Source: Xanthobacteraceae bacterium (lineage in GTDB: Bacteria > Pseudomonadota > Alphaproteobacteria > Rhizobiales > Xanthobacteraceae). From it: DNA of 22,749 bases. Of this stretch, positions 1-8,096 are shown piece by piece. Location: contig JASHQO010000388.1 of the NCBI GenBank assembly GCA_030039105.1, positions 1 to 22,749 on the forward strand. Reading direction: 5' to 3'. The translations under genes and the position numbers were made by a program. The notes beneath the pieces are model-generated. The model did not search any database and had not been told where the DNA came from. It worked only from the letters and a program-made list of their open reading frames with translations. The first letter of the stretch is position 1. Every line of letters starts with the position of its first letter.

Positions 1-158
1 TCGAGCCAATGGTCGAGGGGATCGAGGCCGGACTCCGCCACGTCACTGTAGGTTTCTGCGTAATAAAACGCGTCGAAATGCGCGGCGATGATGGCAGCAA
101 ATTCCTCGTCCTCAAGCCTCGCCGCCAAACCGCGTGCGTGCGCGTTCGCCCGGCTCAT
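1..158 (-). CDS. Partial glycan-synthesis protein, N-terminus only
   Basis: An ATG at 158 (minus strand) opens a frame with no stop for 52 codons, down to the left edge of the window. The protein begins MSRANAHARG and contains FDAFYYAETYSDV followed by GLDPLDHWL. The pattern FDxxYYxxxYpDVaxxgxdPlxHyl is known from N-terminal segments of rhizobial glycosyltransferases and other polysaccharide-synthesis proteins. Only this short segment is visible, so the catalytic domain and the real function are outside the window. It is divergent from the methyltransferase starting near 348. The 190 bp between them should hold both promoters, but I see no convincing -10/-35 pair. The motif is clear; naming it a glycosyltransferase is inference. 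Confidence 0.6.
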   Translation of the reverse strand, partial: MSRANAHARGLAARLEDEEFAAIIAAHFDAFYYAETYSDVAESGLDPLDHWL

Positions 159-347
159 CGCTCGTCCCCGAATTCCGATCGTTTCGCGCAAGACGTAACA
201 TGCAACGGGCGGGCGGCCCAGCCGCAACGGGCAGCTTGGCCGCCGTTTTTGCGCGATCCGACGACGTCGCCTTGTGGCTGCGCATGGGCTAAGGTCGCCT
301 ATCCACTCACCAGGCAATCGATGCCGTCGAACATAGCATGTCGTGAC

Positions 348-1058
348 ATGGCGACCGACTCGGAGACCGTTGCCCGCAAGCGCGCCGCCGAGCTGCAGTT
401 CTGGCGCAAGGAAATCGAGCGCTACGAGAAATGGTTTCGCGGCGAGCTGTCGCCGCTTTACCGCACCCCGAGCCCGCAACGGCACGAGAAGGTCAGGGCA
501 CCCAATGAGCGTCATGCCAGCGTGCTGACATGGCACAAGCTGCATCAGGAAGCCAAATATCTTGTCGATCTCGATCTCGATGCGGACGCGTTTGAAGGCA
601 TGACATTGCTGGAGGTCGGTTGCGGCCCGATGCCGAGCGCCACCTGTTTCAAGGGCTGCCGCTTGTATTGCCTGGAGCCGCTTCTGCCCGAATATCTGCA
701 AGCGGGGTTTCCATTGCACTATTATGGCGACGTCACGTTCATTCATGGTGCAGCCGAGGCCATTCCGATGGACGACCACGTCTTCGATGCCGTCATCGCG
801 GTCAATGCGATCGACCACGTCGACGACATCGGCGCGACGGCCGATGAGATCAGGCGCGTGCTCAAGCCGGGCGGCCGGCTGCGCATGCACATGCACTACC
901 ACCGGCCGTCGATCTGCGAGCCGATCGAGCTCAACGACGAGCGCTTCGTCGCGTTGTTCGGATGGTGCGGTGAGCTGCGCAAGGTGAGGTCATCGCGGTC
1001 GAATTTTTCCGCCGACCTGCCCGAGCACCAGAATTTCGCGTTATGGAGCAATTTTTGA
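348..1058 (+). CDS. Class I SAM-dependent methyltransferase
   Basis: A 236-residue protein if it starts at MATDSE. It has a typical Methyltransf_11 core: motif I LLEVGCGP (about residues 88-94), an acidic loop at CLEP (about 108-111), the post-II segment FDAVIAVNAIDHVDD (about 146-160) and the post-III segment RRVLKPGGRLRMHMHYH (about 169-185). An N-terminal helical stretch rich in Trp, Arg and Glu (residues 10-35) precedes the core. The frame is open upstream to position 9, but that part overlaps the divergent glycan gene and does not look like protein. An alternative ATG at 321 has a weak AGG six bases upstream; neither start has a strong ribosome site. The neighbours are glycan genes, so the acceptor may be a sugar or lipid-linked glycan. 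That is inference; the substrate is unknown. Confidence 0.8.
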   Translation: MATDSETVARKRAAELQFWRKEIERYEKWFRGELSPLYRTPSPQRHEKVRAPNERHASVLTWHKLHQEAKYLVDLDLDADAFEGMTLLEVGCGPMPSATCFKGCRLYCLEPLLPEYLQAGFPLHYYGDVTFIHGAAEAIPMDDHVFDAVIAVNAIDHVDDIGATADEIRRVLKPGGRLRMHMHYHRPSICEPIELNDERFVALFGWCGELRKVRSSRSNFSADLPEHQNFALWSNF

Positions 1059-1070
1059 CACCGTCTGCGC

Positions 1071-1113
1071 CTGGAGCGGGATGAGTTTTGGTCGAATCGT
1101 CGTCCCGCTCCAG
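1071..1113. repeat. 43-bp dispersed palindromic repeat, copy 1
   Basis: The left arm CTGGAGCGGGATGA and the right arm TCGTCCCGCTCCAG form an imperfect hairpin around a central GTTTTGGTCGAA. The reverse complement of 10310-10352 matches it at 39 of 43 positions. One difference is a compensated base pair (G-C at stem position 3/41 here, A-T there), which supports selection on the stem. It lies between convergent genes (methyltransferase stop at 1058, TylF stop at 1198), a place suited to a bidirectional terminator. It resembles the GAGCGGGATGA-type intergenic elements of Hyphomicrobiales genomes. Confidence 0.75.
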
Positions 1114-1124
1114 CCTTTTGCTTG

Positions 1125-1197
1125 CGCGTGATCTTTTCCGAAAACCGGTTGCCACCCGCGGATCAAGTCCGATGGCCGGCTTTTTCGGGATCGTGCT
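1125..1197. repeat. Second palindromic intergenic element (CCGAAAACCGG type)
   Basis: GCGTGATC followed by TTTTCCGAAAACCGG at the left pairs imperfectly with CCGGCTTTTTCGGGATCGTGC at the right. An internal segment of about 30 bases (about 1150-1176) sits between the arms. Elements with arms of this kind (GCATGATC, CCGAAAACCGG, GGGATCATGC) are common between genes in Bradyrhizobium and Rhodopseudomonas relatives. Here the arm interval looks longer than the compact form I remember. The right arm abuts the stop codon of the TylF-like gene. Together with the 43-bp palindrome it fills nearly the whole convergent gap. Confidence 0.6.
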
Positions 1198-1896
1198 TTA
1201 GACGGGGCCGCTGCGATACGGTCGCTTGATCATCCAGGCGCCGTGAAATTTCTCCATCGAGCGAATGCGCCAAGTCAAGCCGTTGCGCGCCAGGAAATCG
1301 TGCGTCGCCCGCGCGCAGCCATCCCAGGCGTAGTAGTCGTCCAGAATGATCGTGCCTTCATCCGGCACCAACGGGGTGAGCTCTCTTAGAACGTAGGCGA
1401 CGGGCTCGTACCAGTCGCAATCGATGCGCAGCACGGCCAAGCCGCGTGCGGCAAGCGCATCCTTGTGGGCGGGAAGCGATTGCTCGAACCAGCCGGGAAC
1501 GACGATGGCCTCGCCGGCAGTGAAGCCGAAATCGCGGGCTGCGGTCGCGACTTCGGCGTGAGACGCCGTGCAATTGTTGTAATAATCGGGCGCCCCGGTC
1601 TCGCGTCGGTATTTGAGCGCGAGTGGGCCGTCGCGCTCATCGGGCGGCGGCAGGCCCTGAAAGCTATCGAACATCCAGACCGGCTTGACGATCCTGCCGT
1701 AGCGCAGGCGTTGCGCCAGCAGCATTGCGAAGCTCGCGCCGCCGCGCCAGGTGCCGCATTCGGCGAAGTCGCCGTCGCGCCCGGCTTCGATGGCCTCGAC
1801 AGCAAGCCGTATCGTCGCGGCCAGATTGGCCGGCGAGGCCATCGTGTAGGGACGCACCGCATCGATGACGCTTGCGGCGACCTTGTCCAGGTCCAT
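1198..1896 (-). CDS. TylF/MycF-family sugar O-methyltransferase
   Basis: This 232-residue protein belongs to the macrocin-O-methyltransferase family (TylF, PF05711), which methylates sugar hydroxyls with SAM and a divalent metal. Visible family features in order are DFAECGTWRGG (about 43-53, SAM loop), WMFDSFQGLP (about 74-83), LRIDCDWYEP (about 156-165) and ILDDYYAWDGCA (about 184-195). The acidic residues D159/D161 and D186/D187 are in the places of the metal ligands. The chosen ATG at 1896 lies four bases after the deacetylase stop and has GGA seven bases upstream. An in-frame ATG at 1950 would overlap the deacetylase by 50 bp and cannot be excluded. It is the last gene of the minus-strand glycan operon, so it probably methylates a sugar of that glycan. 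Confidence 0.88.
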   Translation of the reverse strand: MDLDKVAASVIDAVRPYTMASPANLAATIRLAVEAIEAGRDGDFAECGTWRGGASFAMLLAQRLRYGRIVKPVWMFDSFQGLPPPDERDGPLALKYRRETGAPDYYNNCTASHAEVATAARDFGFTAGEAIVVPGWFEQSLPAHKDALAARGLAVLRIDCDWYEPVAYVLRELTPLVPDEGTIILDDYYAWDGCARATHDFLARNGLTWRIRSMEKFHGAWMIKRPYRSGPV

Positions 1897-1900
1897 CGCC

Positions 1901-2854
1901 TCATCCGTTGGCTGACGCCCAGCGAAGACGTCGTTCAAATGCATCGCCATCCAAATCTGGAATGAAAAGTCGTCGCAAGCTGAACGCATCGCCAGCGCCG
2001 TCGGCGGTCGTGCGCCGCGTTGCACAGGCGAAGGCGAAGCCCGCAGTCCGCGCTGCGCCGCGGGTCGCGTCGTCGAACGCACCAAACGGGTAGGCAAACG
2101 CCGTAACCGGAGCGTCGATCAAAGCTTCGCATGCCCGTTTGCTGGCGCCGATCTCGCGCGCGCAGGCCGAGGCTTCCAGATATGGCAGTTCGGGATGATG
2201 GACACTATGGGCGCCGATGCTGATCAGGCCGTCCTTCACCAGCGTCCTGACTTCATCGCCGGTCATCGCCCGTGGCGTAATCGCGCCGCCGTCGAACCCT
2301 GCGAAGGTCGACCGCAGCCCGTTCAACGCCGCTCTGCGATCGTCTTCGTCCAGCCGCCGCAAGGATTGATGGATCGACTCTAAAACCGCGTGGCGCGTCT
2401 GCAGGGCCGCAACCGGTGTGCCGCCGTCCTCGCGTGCCGGCGGCTCGGCGCCGAGATCGCAGCTCATGGCTGCGCCGTTGATGACGACGTCGAACTGCCT
2501 GGGACCGTCTTCGACCAGAATGAGCCGGGCCAGTTCGTCCCACCAGAACGGCTCGGGACTATCGACGCAGCCGGTGGTCAGGAACACCGTCGCCGGCGCG
2601 TCGGCGCCGGCAAGGCGCGGTGCGGCCGCCGCGAGGTTATCCACATAGCCATCGTCGAAGGTCAGCGCCACGGCGTCCGACGGCAGCGTGCCGGCCGCGA
2701 GCTTGCGGACGAATTCGGCAAGGGGCAAAGGACGGCGGCTACGGCGCAGAACGTCAAGCTGCTCCTCGAAATGCGCCGGCGACACCGCAAGCTGCCAAGG
2801 ATCGATCGGCGCGTCGGCAACGCGGTGATACATGAGGATGAGCGGTCTGCTCAT
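1901..2854 (-). CDS. NodB-type polysaccharide deacetylase
   Basis: This 317-residue protein has the NodB homology domain of carbohydrate esterase family 4. LILMYHRV near the N-terminus, TFDDGY (65-70, catalytic base and metal Asp), HSVHH (216-220, metal His pair) and FAYPFGAFDD (253-262) follow in the expected order. An insertion of roughly 100 residues between the TFDDGY and HSVHH motifs is longer than in compact chitooligosaccharide deacetylases but common in capsule/O-antigen-associated members. No signal peptide is visible, so it probably acts in the cytoplasm on a lipid-linked or nucleotide-linked intermediate. The ATG overlaps the stop of the upstream methyltransferase by four bases (ATGA), indicating translational coupling. 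The likely role is removal of N- or O-acetyl groups from the polysaccharide made by this locus. Confidence 0.9.
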   Translation of the reverse strand: MSRPLILMYHRVADAPIDPWQLAVSPAHFEEQLDVLRRSRRPLPLAEFVRKLAAGTLPSDAVALTFDDGYVDNLAAAAPRLAGADAPATVFLTTGCVDSPEPFWWDELARLILVEDGPRQFDVVINGAAMSCDLGAEPPAREDGGTPVAALQTRHAVLESIHQSLRRLDEDDRRAALNGLRSTFAGFDGGAITPRAMTGDEVRTLVKDGLISIGAHSVHHPELPYLEASACAREIGASKRACEALIDAPVTAFAYPFGAFDDATRGAARTAGFAFACATRRTTADGAGDAFSLRRLFIPDLDGDAFERRLRWASANG

Positions 2855-3570
2855 GCCGGTTTGCTCGCGCGCGCCGCCACCGTAACCGGAAATCTCGGCC
2901 CATCGAAATCCAGGTCGGCGGTATCGAGCTCTTCGGCGGCAAGGCCATAGAGGAACGCGGTTGCGGCGAAGATGTTGCCATGGGGTTCGATGACCACGGC
3001 GTGCGGCGCGAAGCGACGCGTCAACAGGCGCTGCAACGCGAGCGGCGTGAAGACGCGGTGCCACGGCCAGCGGTCGGCCCTATCCGGTCGGCCGGGATGA
3101 TCGCCGATCGGCCCGATGCCGGGCGCGGTGGCGAGCAGGACGCCACCCGGCTTCAGCGCGCTATGCAAAACATCCACGGCAGCCCGCGCATCGGCGAGAT
3201 ATTGCAGCGTCTGGACGAAGATGATGCAGTCGAATGCCGCATCGGGCAGGGTGCCAGCCCGCGTCACGTCGCCGACGATCGTCGCATTCGGATTGGTTGC
3301 ATCGAGGGCGAGGACGTCGCTGCGCTCGACCCGATCGCCGCCAAAGCGCTTGGTATAGTTGCTCCAGCCGACCTCGAGCACGCGCCCGCGGACATCGCCG
3401 GCGTTGCGGGCAAGGAAGCCCTCGATATAGTGGCGGTCGACCGGGGTGCCACGCTCATAGCCGAAGTCGTGGCCAATCGGCGACAGTCGCTTGAGGTCGC
3501 CGAAGCGCACCGCGCCGACGGGGATCTGCGGCGTCGACGCCGGCCCGCGCGCAGCGTCGGGCGCCGTCAC
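2851..3570 (-). CDS. SAM-dependent methyltransferase of glycan operon
   Basis: A 239-residue class I methyltransferase. It has FGYERGTPVDRHYIEGFLA at 36-54, a motif-I segment VLEVGWSNYTKRFG (64-77), the acidic position LALDATNP (87-94), FDCIIFVQTLQYL (113-125) and LKPGGVLLATAPG (139-151). The N-terminal GTPVDRHYIE stretch is often seen in methyltransferases encoded beside glycosyltransferases. Translation starts at a GTG that overlaps the stop of the upstream rhamnosyltransferase (GTGA), with AGGG about nine bases upstream, and its own stop overlaps the deacetylase start. It is therefore a middle gene of a coupled operon. The acceptor is unknown; a sugar or glycolipid is the best guess from context. 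Confidence 0.87.
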   Translation of the reverse strand: MTAPDAARGPASTPQIPVGAVRFGDLKRLSPIGHDFGYERGTPVDRHYIEGFLARNAGDVRGRVLEVGWSNYTKRFGGDRVERSDVLALDATNPNATIVGDVTRAGTLPDAAFDCIIFVQTLQYLADARAAVDVLHSALKPGGVLLATAPGIGPIGDHPGRPDRADRWPWHRVFTPLALQRLLTRRFAPHAVVIEPHGNIFAATAFLYGLAAEELDTADLDFDGPRFPVTVAARASKPA

Positions 3571-4676
3571 GGCACGTCGCCCTGAGCGCTGTAGAGATCG
3601 TGTCCCTGCTGCCGCAGCCGGTTAATCAGTTCGAGCCGCGCCCTTTGCTGCGTGAGCAATAGCGTCTCGTCCTTGTTGGTCATGCCGTTGCGCTGCTGCT
3701 TGCGTTCGAGCGCGGCAATCTGCCGGTTCAGCGCCGTGATGCGAAAAAAGCAATCAAGCTGCTCGCGCGCCGCGAAGCCGGGGTGGCGAACGGGCCGCGT
3801 ATTACCCGAGCGGGAGCGCCACGTCTGCACCTTCGAAAAGTCGATGCCGAAATCGGTCCGCAAAGCCTGCGCGCACAGCGGATCGCCGGCGGCGCCGGCG
3901 ATGCCGCGATCCTTTGTCTGCTGCCCGTTCGCCGCAGTCGGATCCTGCCACATCGTCTCGGCCTGATCATGGCGCACATAGACCCACATCGGCCGCTCGG
4001 ATTCGGCCCTGATGACGTCGAACACCGTCACGTGGGCCATCTGCGGCCACGCCGGATGCCGGCTCGACAAGGCGGAAATGCCGCTGGAAAACCGCGCCAG
4101 GACGAACACCGATATGCCGAGAAACTCATATTCGAAGGGCTGCACGACGTCGGTATGCGCGAACCATTTCAGGCCGTGGGGAAAGGTCAAAACCTGGCCG
4201 CGGGTGTGACGATAGTTGGTGAGGCTCTTGCTCTCGTCGGCGACCAGGCGCGGCAGTTCCGGCGCCAGGCGCTGCCGGACCAGTTCCACTGTCTGATGAT
4301 GCCACGCATCGTCGTCGTCGAGAATCGAGGTGACGACGTATTCGAACGGATCGGTGACGACGTGCTGCTCGGTCAGGTAATCCTGGCAGTAGTCCCAGAC
4401 AAAATCCCAGGAGCCATGGCGAACCTGCCGCAGATTGGCGAGATCGATCGACACGATGTGAACATTGGCGGCATCGGCAACGATGTCGCCAAGCCGGCTC
4501 AACGCCGCCGCCGGAATTTGCCGGTCGACGACGAGCAGTGTCGTGAAGGCCTGGTCGGTCTGGGCGCGTAACGACGGATAAGTGACGGCCTCGAACAGCG
4601 CCAGCCTGCTGTCGTACCACGGCAAGTGATAGATCCCGAGCCCCAGGCGGATGACGACGAAGTGTTTGAGGGTCAC
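3567..4676 (-). CDS. Putative rhamnosyltransferase (PF11316-like)
   Basis: This 369-residue protein resembles the putative rhamnosyltransferase family. It opens with LKHFVVIRLGLGIY, then FEAVTYPSLRAQT (28-40), LLVVDRQIP (47-55) and an acidic SILDDDDAW (117-125), which serves as the nucleotide-sugar/metal motif of a GT-A-like fold. About 60 C-terminal residues contain ALNRQIAALERKQQ and Gln/Arg/Leu-rich heptads, suggesting a coiled coil. The start is a GTG with no strong ribosome site. It lies 36 bp after the stop of its larger paralogue, and its stop overlaps the next gene. The paralogue at 4713-6398 shares the catalytic domain and the coiled-coil tail, so the pair arose by duplication. The donor sugar is not proved; rhamnose is only the family name. 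Confidence 0.82.
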   Translation of the reverse strand: MTLKHFVVIRLGLGIYHLPWYDSRLALFEAVTYPSLRAQTDQAFTTLLVVDRQIPAAALSRLGDIVADAANVHIVSIDLANLRQVRHGSWDFVWDYCQDYLTEQHVVTDPFEYVVTSILDDDDAWHHQTVELVRQRLAPELPRLVADESKSLTNYRHTRGQVLTFPHGLKWFAHTDVVQPFEYEFLGISVFVLARFSSGISALSSRHPAWPQMAHVTVFDVIRAESERPMWVYVRHDQAETMWQDPTAANGQQTKDRGIAGAAGDPLCAQALRTDFGIDFSKVQTWRSRSGNTRPVRHPGFAAREQLDCFFRITALNRQIAALERKQQRNGMTNKDETLLLTQQRARLELINRLRQQGHDLYSAQGDVP

Positions 4677-4712
4677 CTTTATTCTCGCTTCATCCGCCGC
4701 CGGAACCTTCGC

Positions 4713-6398
4713 TCACTGGAACAACTGCTGTCCCTGCCGTTGCAGCGTTTCCAACAGTCGCAGCCGCGCTTCCCGCTGCTTGAGCAGCAGCAGCGCGTCC
4801 TCGTTGTCCAAGACGTCGTGCTGCTGCTTACGCTCCAGCGCGGCGATCTGGCAATTGAGCGCGGCGATACGAAAACAGCAATCCTGCTGCTCGCCGCCGG
4901 AGAGCCCGACATGCCTGTCCGGGAGCGACTGCGCCCGGCGGACCGCATCGTTGGCGCGCCATTTTGCCATCTTGGCGAAGTCGATGCCGAAATCGGCATG
5001 CAGCGTCTCATCGCAGACCGGGTCGCTCACCGCCGTATCGATTTGCCAAGCGACCTGGGTGCGGTCGTGACGTACGTACGCCCACATGGGACGATCGAGG
5101 TGCAGCTTCCTCTCGTTGAACATCAACGCATGCGCCATGGCGGCCCAGGCGGAGTGGCGGCTCGACAACACCGATATACCCGAGGAAAAGCGCGCCAGAA
5201 CGAATACCGACATGCCGATGAATTCGTAGTCGAGAGGTTGCACCACGTCGGCTTGGGCAAACCACTGCAGGCCGCGGGGGAAAGTCAGGACCTGGCCGCA
5301 GGTATGGCGCACCACGGCAGACCGGCTGCGTTCGTCGGCCACCAGGCGCGCCAGCTCCGGCCTGAGATGGCCATGGACCAGCTCGACCATATCGCGACGC
5401 CAGGCGTCATCGCCGTCGATGGAGGAGGTGATGAGATATTCGGAAGGGTCGGTGAGCAGGCGCTGCTCGATGATGTAATCCTGGCAGCGGTGCCATACGT
5501 GGTCGAAACAACCGTGGCGCACGTGCCGGATGGTGGTGAGATCGAGCGGCACAATGTGGAAGTCACGCCCGTGGCTCCTGACCTGGCGCAGCCGTTGCAA
5601 CGCCGACTCTGGAATTTTCCTGTCGACGACGACCAGCCAGGTGAAGTCTTGCCGTGTCTGCGCGCACAACGAGGGATAGGTGATGGCCTCGAACAGGTCG
5701 AGCGCGCCGCGATACCAATTCTCATTGTGCACACCGATGCCGAACCGGGTGACGACAAAATGCCGGAGGGTCGCCGTCGTTCGTGCATGCATGATCTCGG
5801 CGGCGTCGATCGGCGCCACCCGCACGCCGCCGAACGTGATTTCGGTCCGGCCGTCACCGGGAAATTCCGCGTCGCCGCCGGCATTGCACAGTCCCGTGTA
5901 GACGACCAGCGTGCCGTCGGCGCTGTACGCGTCGACGGACGGCTGGAGCCACCCGTCGACGACGTTCAAGTCGTACGGCAGATCGTCCGGCGCGTCTGCT
6001 TGGCGCGGATCGAGGTTGAAGGAAACGATTCGGGTAGCGTCGTTCGTTCCGTCGCGGACGTCGAGGATCATGTGCTCCAGGGCCGCAGCCTTGATCGCGA
6101 CGGTCACGCGATAAGTCTGGTTCGGCGCCAGGCCCTGGAACGTAATGCCGAGACGATGCCTGCCCGTCGCCGGGGTCGCTCGAAGCTGTAAAGCCGGCTG
6201 CCCGTCGACGACCGATGACGGTCCGGATTCCACCAGAGCGAGGCCCTCGATGCCGTCCCACTGCGCGCCCGGAGCTCCCAACCTGGGTAACGACAAGAGA
6301 TGGGTACATGTCACTGCCGGCTGCCGGGGCGCAGCCGCCACGACCGAGGCAGGCTGCGTCATGCCGCGCGATTCTCGCCCCCAAAGCAAAAATTTCAC
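4713..6398 (-). CDS. Rhamnosyltransferase-like protein with N-terminal beta-module
   Basis: This 561-residue protein has two parts. Residues about 25-195 look like an all-beta module: alternating hydrophobic strands, LGITFQGLAPNQTYRVTVAI (83-102), ILDVRDGTND (111-120) and ITFGGVRVAPID at the end. This resembles carbohydrate-binding-like sandwich modules but is not firmly assignable. From about 210 the rhamnosyltransferase-like domain begins (LRHFVVTRFGIG), with FEAITYPSLCAQT, LVVVDRKIP and SSIDGDDAW (326-333). The tail has ALNCQIAALERKQQ and a probable coiled coil. The start is a GTG at 6398 with AGAGG eight bases upstream; ATG at 6362 is an alternative. It is probably the first gene of the minus-strand operon. 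The acidic motif reads DGDD here but DDDD in its paralogue. The catalytic assignment is family-based. Confidence 0.8.
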   Translation of the reverse strand: MKFLLWGRESRGMTQPASVVAAAPRQPAVTCTHLLSLPRLGAPGAQWDGIEGLALVESGPSSVVDGQPALQLRATPATGRHRLGITFQGLAPNQTYRVTVAIKAAALEHMILDVRDGTNDATRIVSFNLDPRQADAPDDLPYDLNVVDGWLQPSVDAYSADGTLVVYTGLCNAGGDAEFPGDGRTEITFGGVRVAPIDAAEIMHARTTATLRHFVVTRFGIGVHNENWYRGALDLFEAITYPSLCAQTRQDFTWLVVVDRKIPESALQRLRQVRSHGRDFHIVPLDLTTIRHVRHGCFDHVWHRCQDYIIEQRLLTDPSEYLITSSIDGDDAWRRDMVELVHGHLRPELARLVADERSRSAVVRHTCGQVLTFPRGLQWFAQADVVQPLDYEFIGMSVFVLARFSSGISVLSSRHSAWAAMAHALMFNERKLHLDRPMWAYVRHDRTQVAWQIDTAVSDPVCDETLHADFGIDFAKMAKWRANDAVRRAQSLPDRHVGLSGGEQQDCCFRIAALNCQIAALERKQQHDVLDNEDALLLLKQREARLRLLETLQRQGQQLFQ

Positions 6399-6648
6399 GC
6401 CATCAACCTCTGCTCAGATAGCGCTTCAACGGAACCTTGTTCGATGAGCGTCACAACTCGGCGGTGAAGCCCGACTCAGGGCACAATCGTACCGCACCCG
6501 CAAGCGATAAGTGAGTTGATTACACGTGCTGTGGATCGTAACGCCGAAGTAACGCCGTAGCGGTGGCCGGGTTTGCGGCGAGAATGTCTCCGCCCGGAAC
6601 TATTTCCCGCTTCTGTTTTGTGTTTTGGCTGCGGTTGGCGCAGCGCCA
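6399..6648. other. 250-bp intergenic region upstream of the glycan operon
   Basis: Lies between the MFS gene stop (6651-6649) and the GTG of the glycan operon, both on the minus strand. It should carry the operon promoter, but I find no convincing -35/-10 pair. A 9-bp direct repeat GTAACGCCG occurs at 6538-6546 and 6549-6557. No gene-like frame with a ribosome site is present. Confidence 0.5.
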
Positions 6649-7911
6649 TCAGTCGGCAAGCGCCAACAAGCTCACCGTCGCCGCCAGCATCGCCAGGGCT
6701 GCAGCGGCAAGCGACCAGTGAATGCCGATCAGGCTGCCGACGAGGCCGACCGAGACGCCGCTGAAGGCGCGCAGCCCCAGGCTCGCCATGTTGAACAGGC
6801 CGATGACGCGCCCGCGCATGTCCGGCGGCGCGTTGAGCTGCACCAGCGTCTGCGCCATCGTATTGAAGGCGAGCTCGAAGAAGCCGGCGAGGAAGAGGAG
6901 CGCCACCGCGAGCAGATAGTTGTGCGCCATGGCGAAGCCCGTCAGCGCCGCGCACCAGATGATGGCGAGCGTCATCGCGGTCTTGGCGCGTGGCCGCAGC
7001 AGCGCCTTGCCCTCGAGGATCATGGCGGCGGCGAACGCGCCCGCGGCGTCGGCGCCGAGCAGCACGGCGTAGGAGAGACCGGGATCGCCGTGGCCGAGAT
7101 CGTTGGCGTAGCCCGGCATCTGCGCGCCATAGCCGTTGCCGATGAAGAACGATGCAGCTCCGGCCAGCATGGTCATCGACACGATCACGGGATGGTGCGC
7201 GATGTCACGCGCCGTGTGGACGATGTCGGACAGGCCGCGCACCGCGCGTGCCGGGCGCGGCGCGCCGGCGCGAAAGCGCGGGCCATAGGGCGCGTTCACC
7301 AACCACACCACGAGCGGCAGATAGAACACGGTGTTGAGCACCATGCCGTGGGCGGGCCCGAGCGCCAGCATGATGGCGCCTCCCACGCCCGGGCCGACCA
7401 GCACGCCCAGATAGCGCGCCGTGGCATTGAGCCGCACCGCGCTCATCAAATCGGCGGCGCCGACGATGTCGTAGAGCAGCATCTGGTTCGGCGTCTGCCA
7501 CAACACGCCGGCGCAGCCGTGGATCGCCAGCAGCACCATGGCCTGCCACATCTGCAGGCTGTCGATGAGAAAGAAGTAGCTCCAACCCAACGATGCGATG
7601 ATGAAGAGGCCCATGCCGCACTGGATGATGCGCCGCGGGTCGAAGCGGTCGGCCAGCGCGCCGGCGGCGACGGAGAACAACAGAAACGGCAGCCAATGCG
7701 ACAGCACGGCGAAGCCCGCCAACGCCGGCGAATGAAATTTCTGGAACAGCACCCAGTAGCTGATGACGTGCTCGATATTGTCGGCCATCATCGCCAGCAC
7801 GTAGGTGGTGAACTGGGCGCGAAAACCGCCGTAGCGCATCGCCGCGAACGAGCGGCTCGACTGCGCGGCAGGGGCGGCGGAGCTGGCCGGCGCGGCGGCG
7901 CGTTCGGTCAT
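6649..7911 (-). CDS. MFS transporter, EntS-like (MFS_3)
   Basis: A 420-residue integral membrane protein with about twelve hydrophobic spans, similar to the enterobactin-exporter-like MFS_3 family (PF05977). The first span follows FRAQFTTYVLAMMADNIEHV. The conserved cytoplasmic loop between spans 2 and 3 reads GALADRFDPRRII, the MFS signature (G-x-x-x-D-R-x-x-R). A second-half loop around FNTMAQTLVQLNAPPDMRGRVIGLFNMA is typical of this family. The ATG at 7911 is preferred because the frame further upstream has no protein character and would run into the divergent epimerase leader. The substrate is unknown; members export siderophores, drugs or other small molecules. It stands alone between the glycan operon and the divergent metabolic cluster. 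Confidence 0.87.
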   Translation of the reverse strand: MTERAAAPASSAAPAAQSSRSFAAMRYGGFRAQFTTYVLAMMADNIEHVISYWVLFQKFHSPALAGFAVLSHWLPFLLFSVAAGALADRFDPRRIIQCGMGLFIIASLGWSYFFLIDSLQMWQAMVLLAIHGCAGVLWQTPNQMLLYDIVGAADLMSAVRLNATARYLGVLVGPGVGGAIMLALGPAHGMVLNTVFYLPLVVWLVNAPYGPRFRAGAPRPARAVRGLSDIVHTARDIAHHPVIVSMTMLAGAASFFIGNGYGAQMPGYANDLGHGDPGLSYAVLLGADAAGAFAAAMILEGKALLRPRAKTAMTLAIIWCAALTGFAMAHNYLLAVALLFLAGFFELAFNTMAQTLVQLNAPPDMRGRVIGLFNMASLGLRAFSGVSVGLVGSLIGIHWSLAAAALAMLAATVSLLALAD

Positions 7912-8096
7912 GTGGTGCGTTGGGCCAGGAACAAGGTGGCGGTTGTTAAACGAAGACGCCGTGCCGGGAAAGCGCACTTTTGGACTACGGCCCATGCGCT
8001 TGCTACAGTGCTCGCGGCCTGTCGTCGTGCGAAAAACGGGCTTGCTGCCGCGCCGAAAGCGGGCGTTGCGGATGCAAGGACAAGGCAGGAAACGTC

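Noticed and set aside
9..347. N-terminal extension of the methyltransferase to position 9
   Set aside because: It overlaps the divergent glycan gene, and its Arg/Pro-rich sequence has no methyltransferase character.
4626..6191. 521-codon open frame on the plus strand
   Set aside because: Antisense to the rhamnosyltransferase pair. It has no recognisable motif and starts inside the end of another gene.
6538..6557. Two copies of GTAACGCCG as possible iterons
   Set aside because: Only two 9-bp copies in a GC-rich gap with no linked replication or regulator gene; chance is likely.
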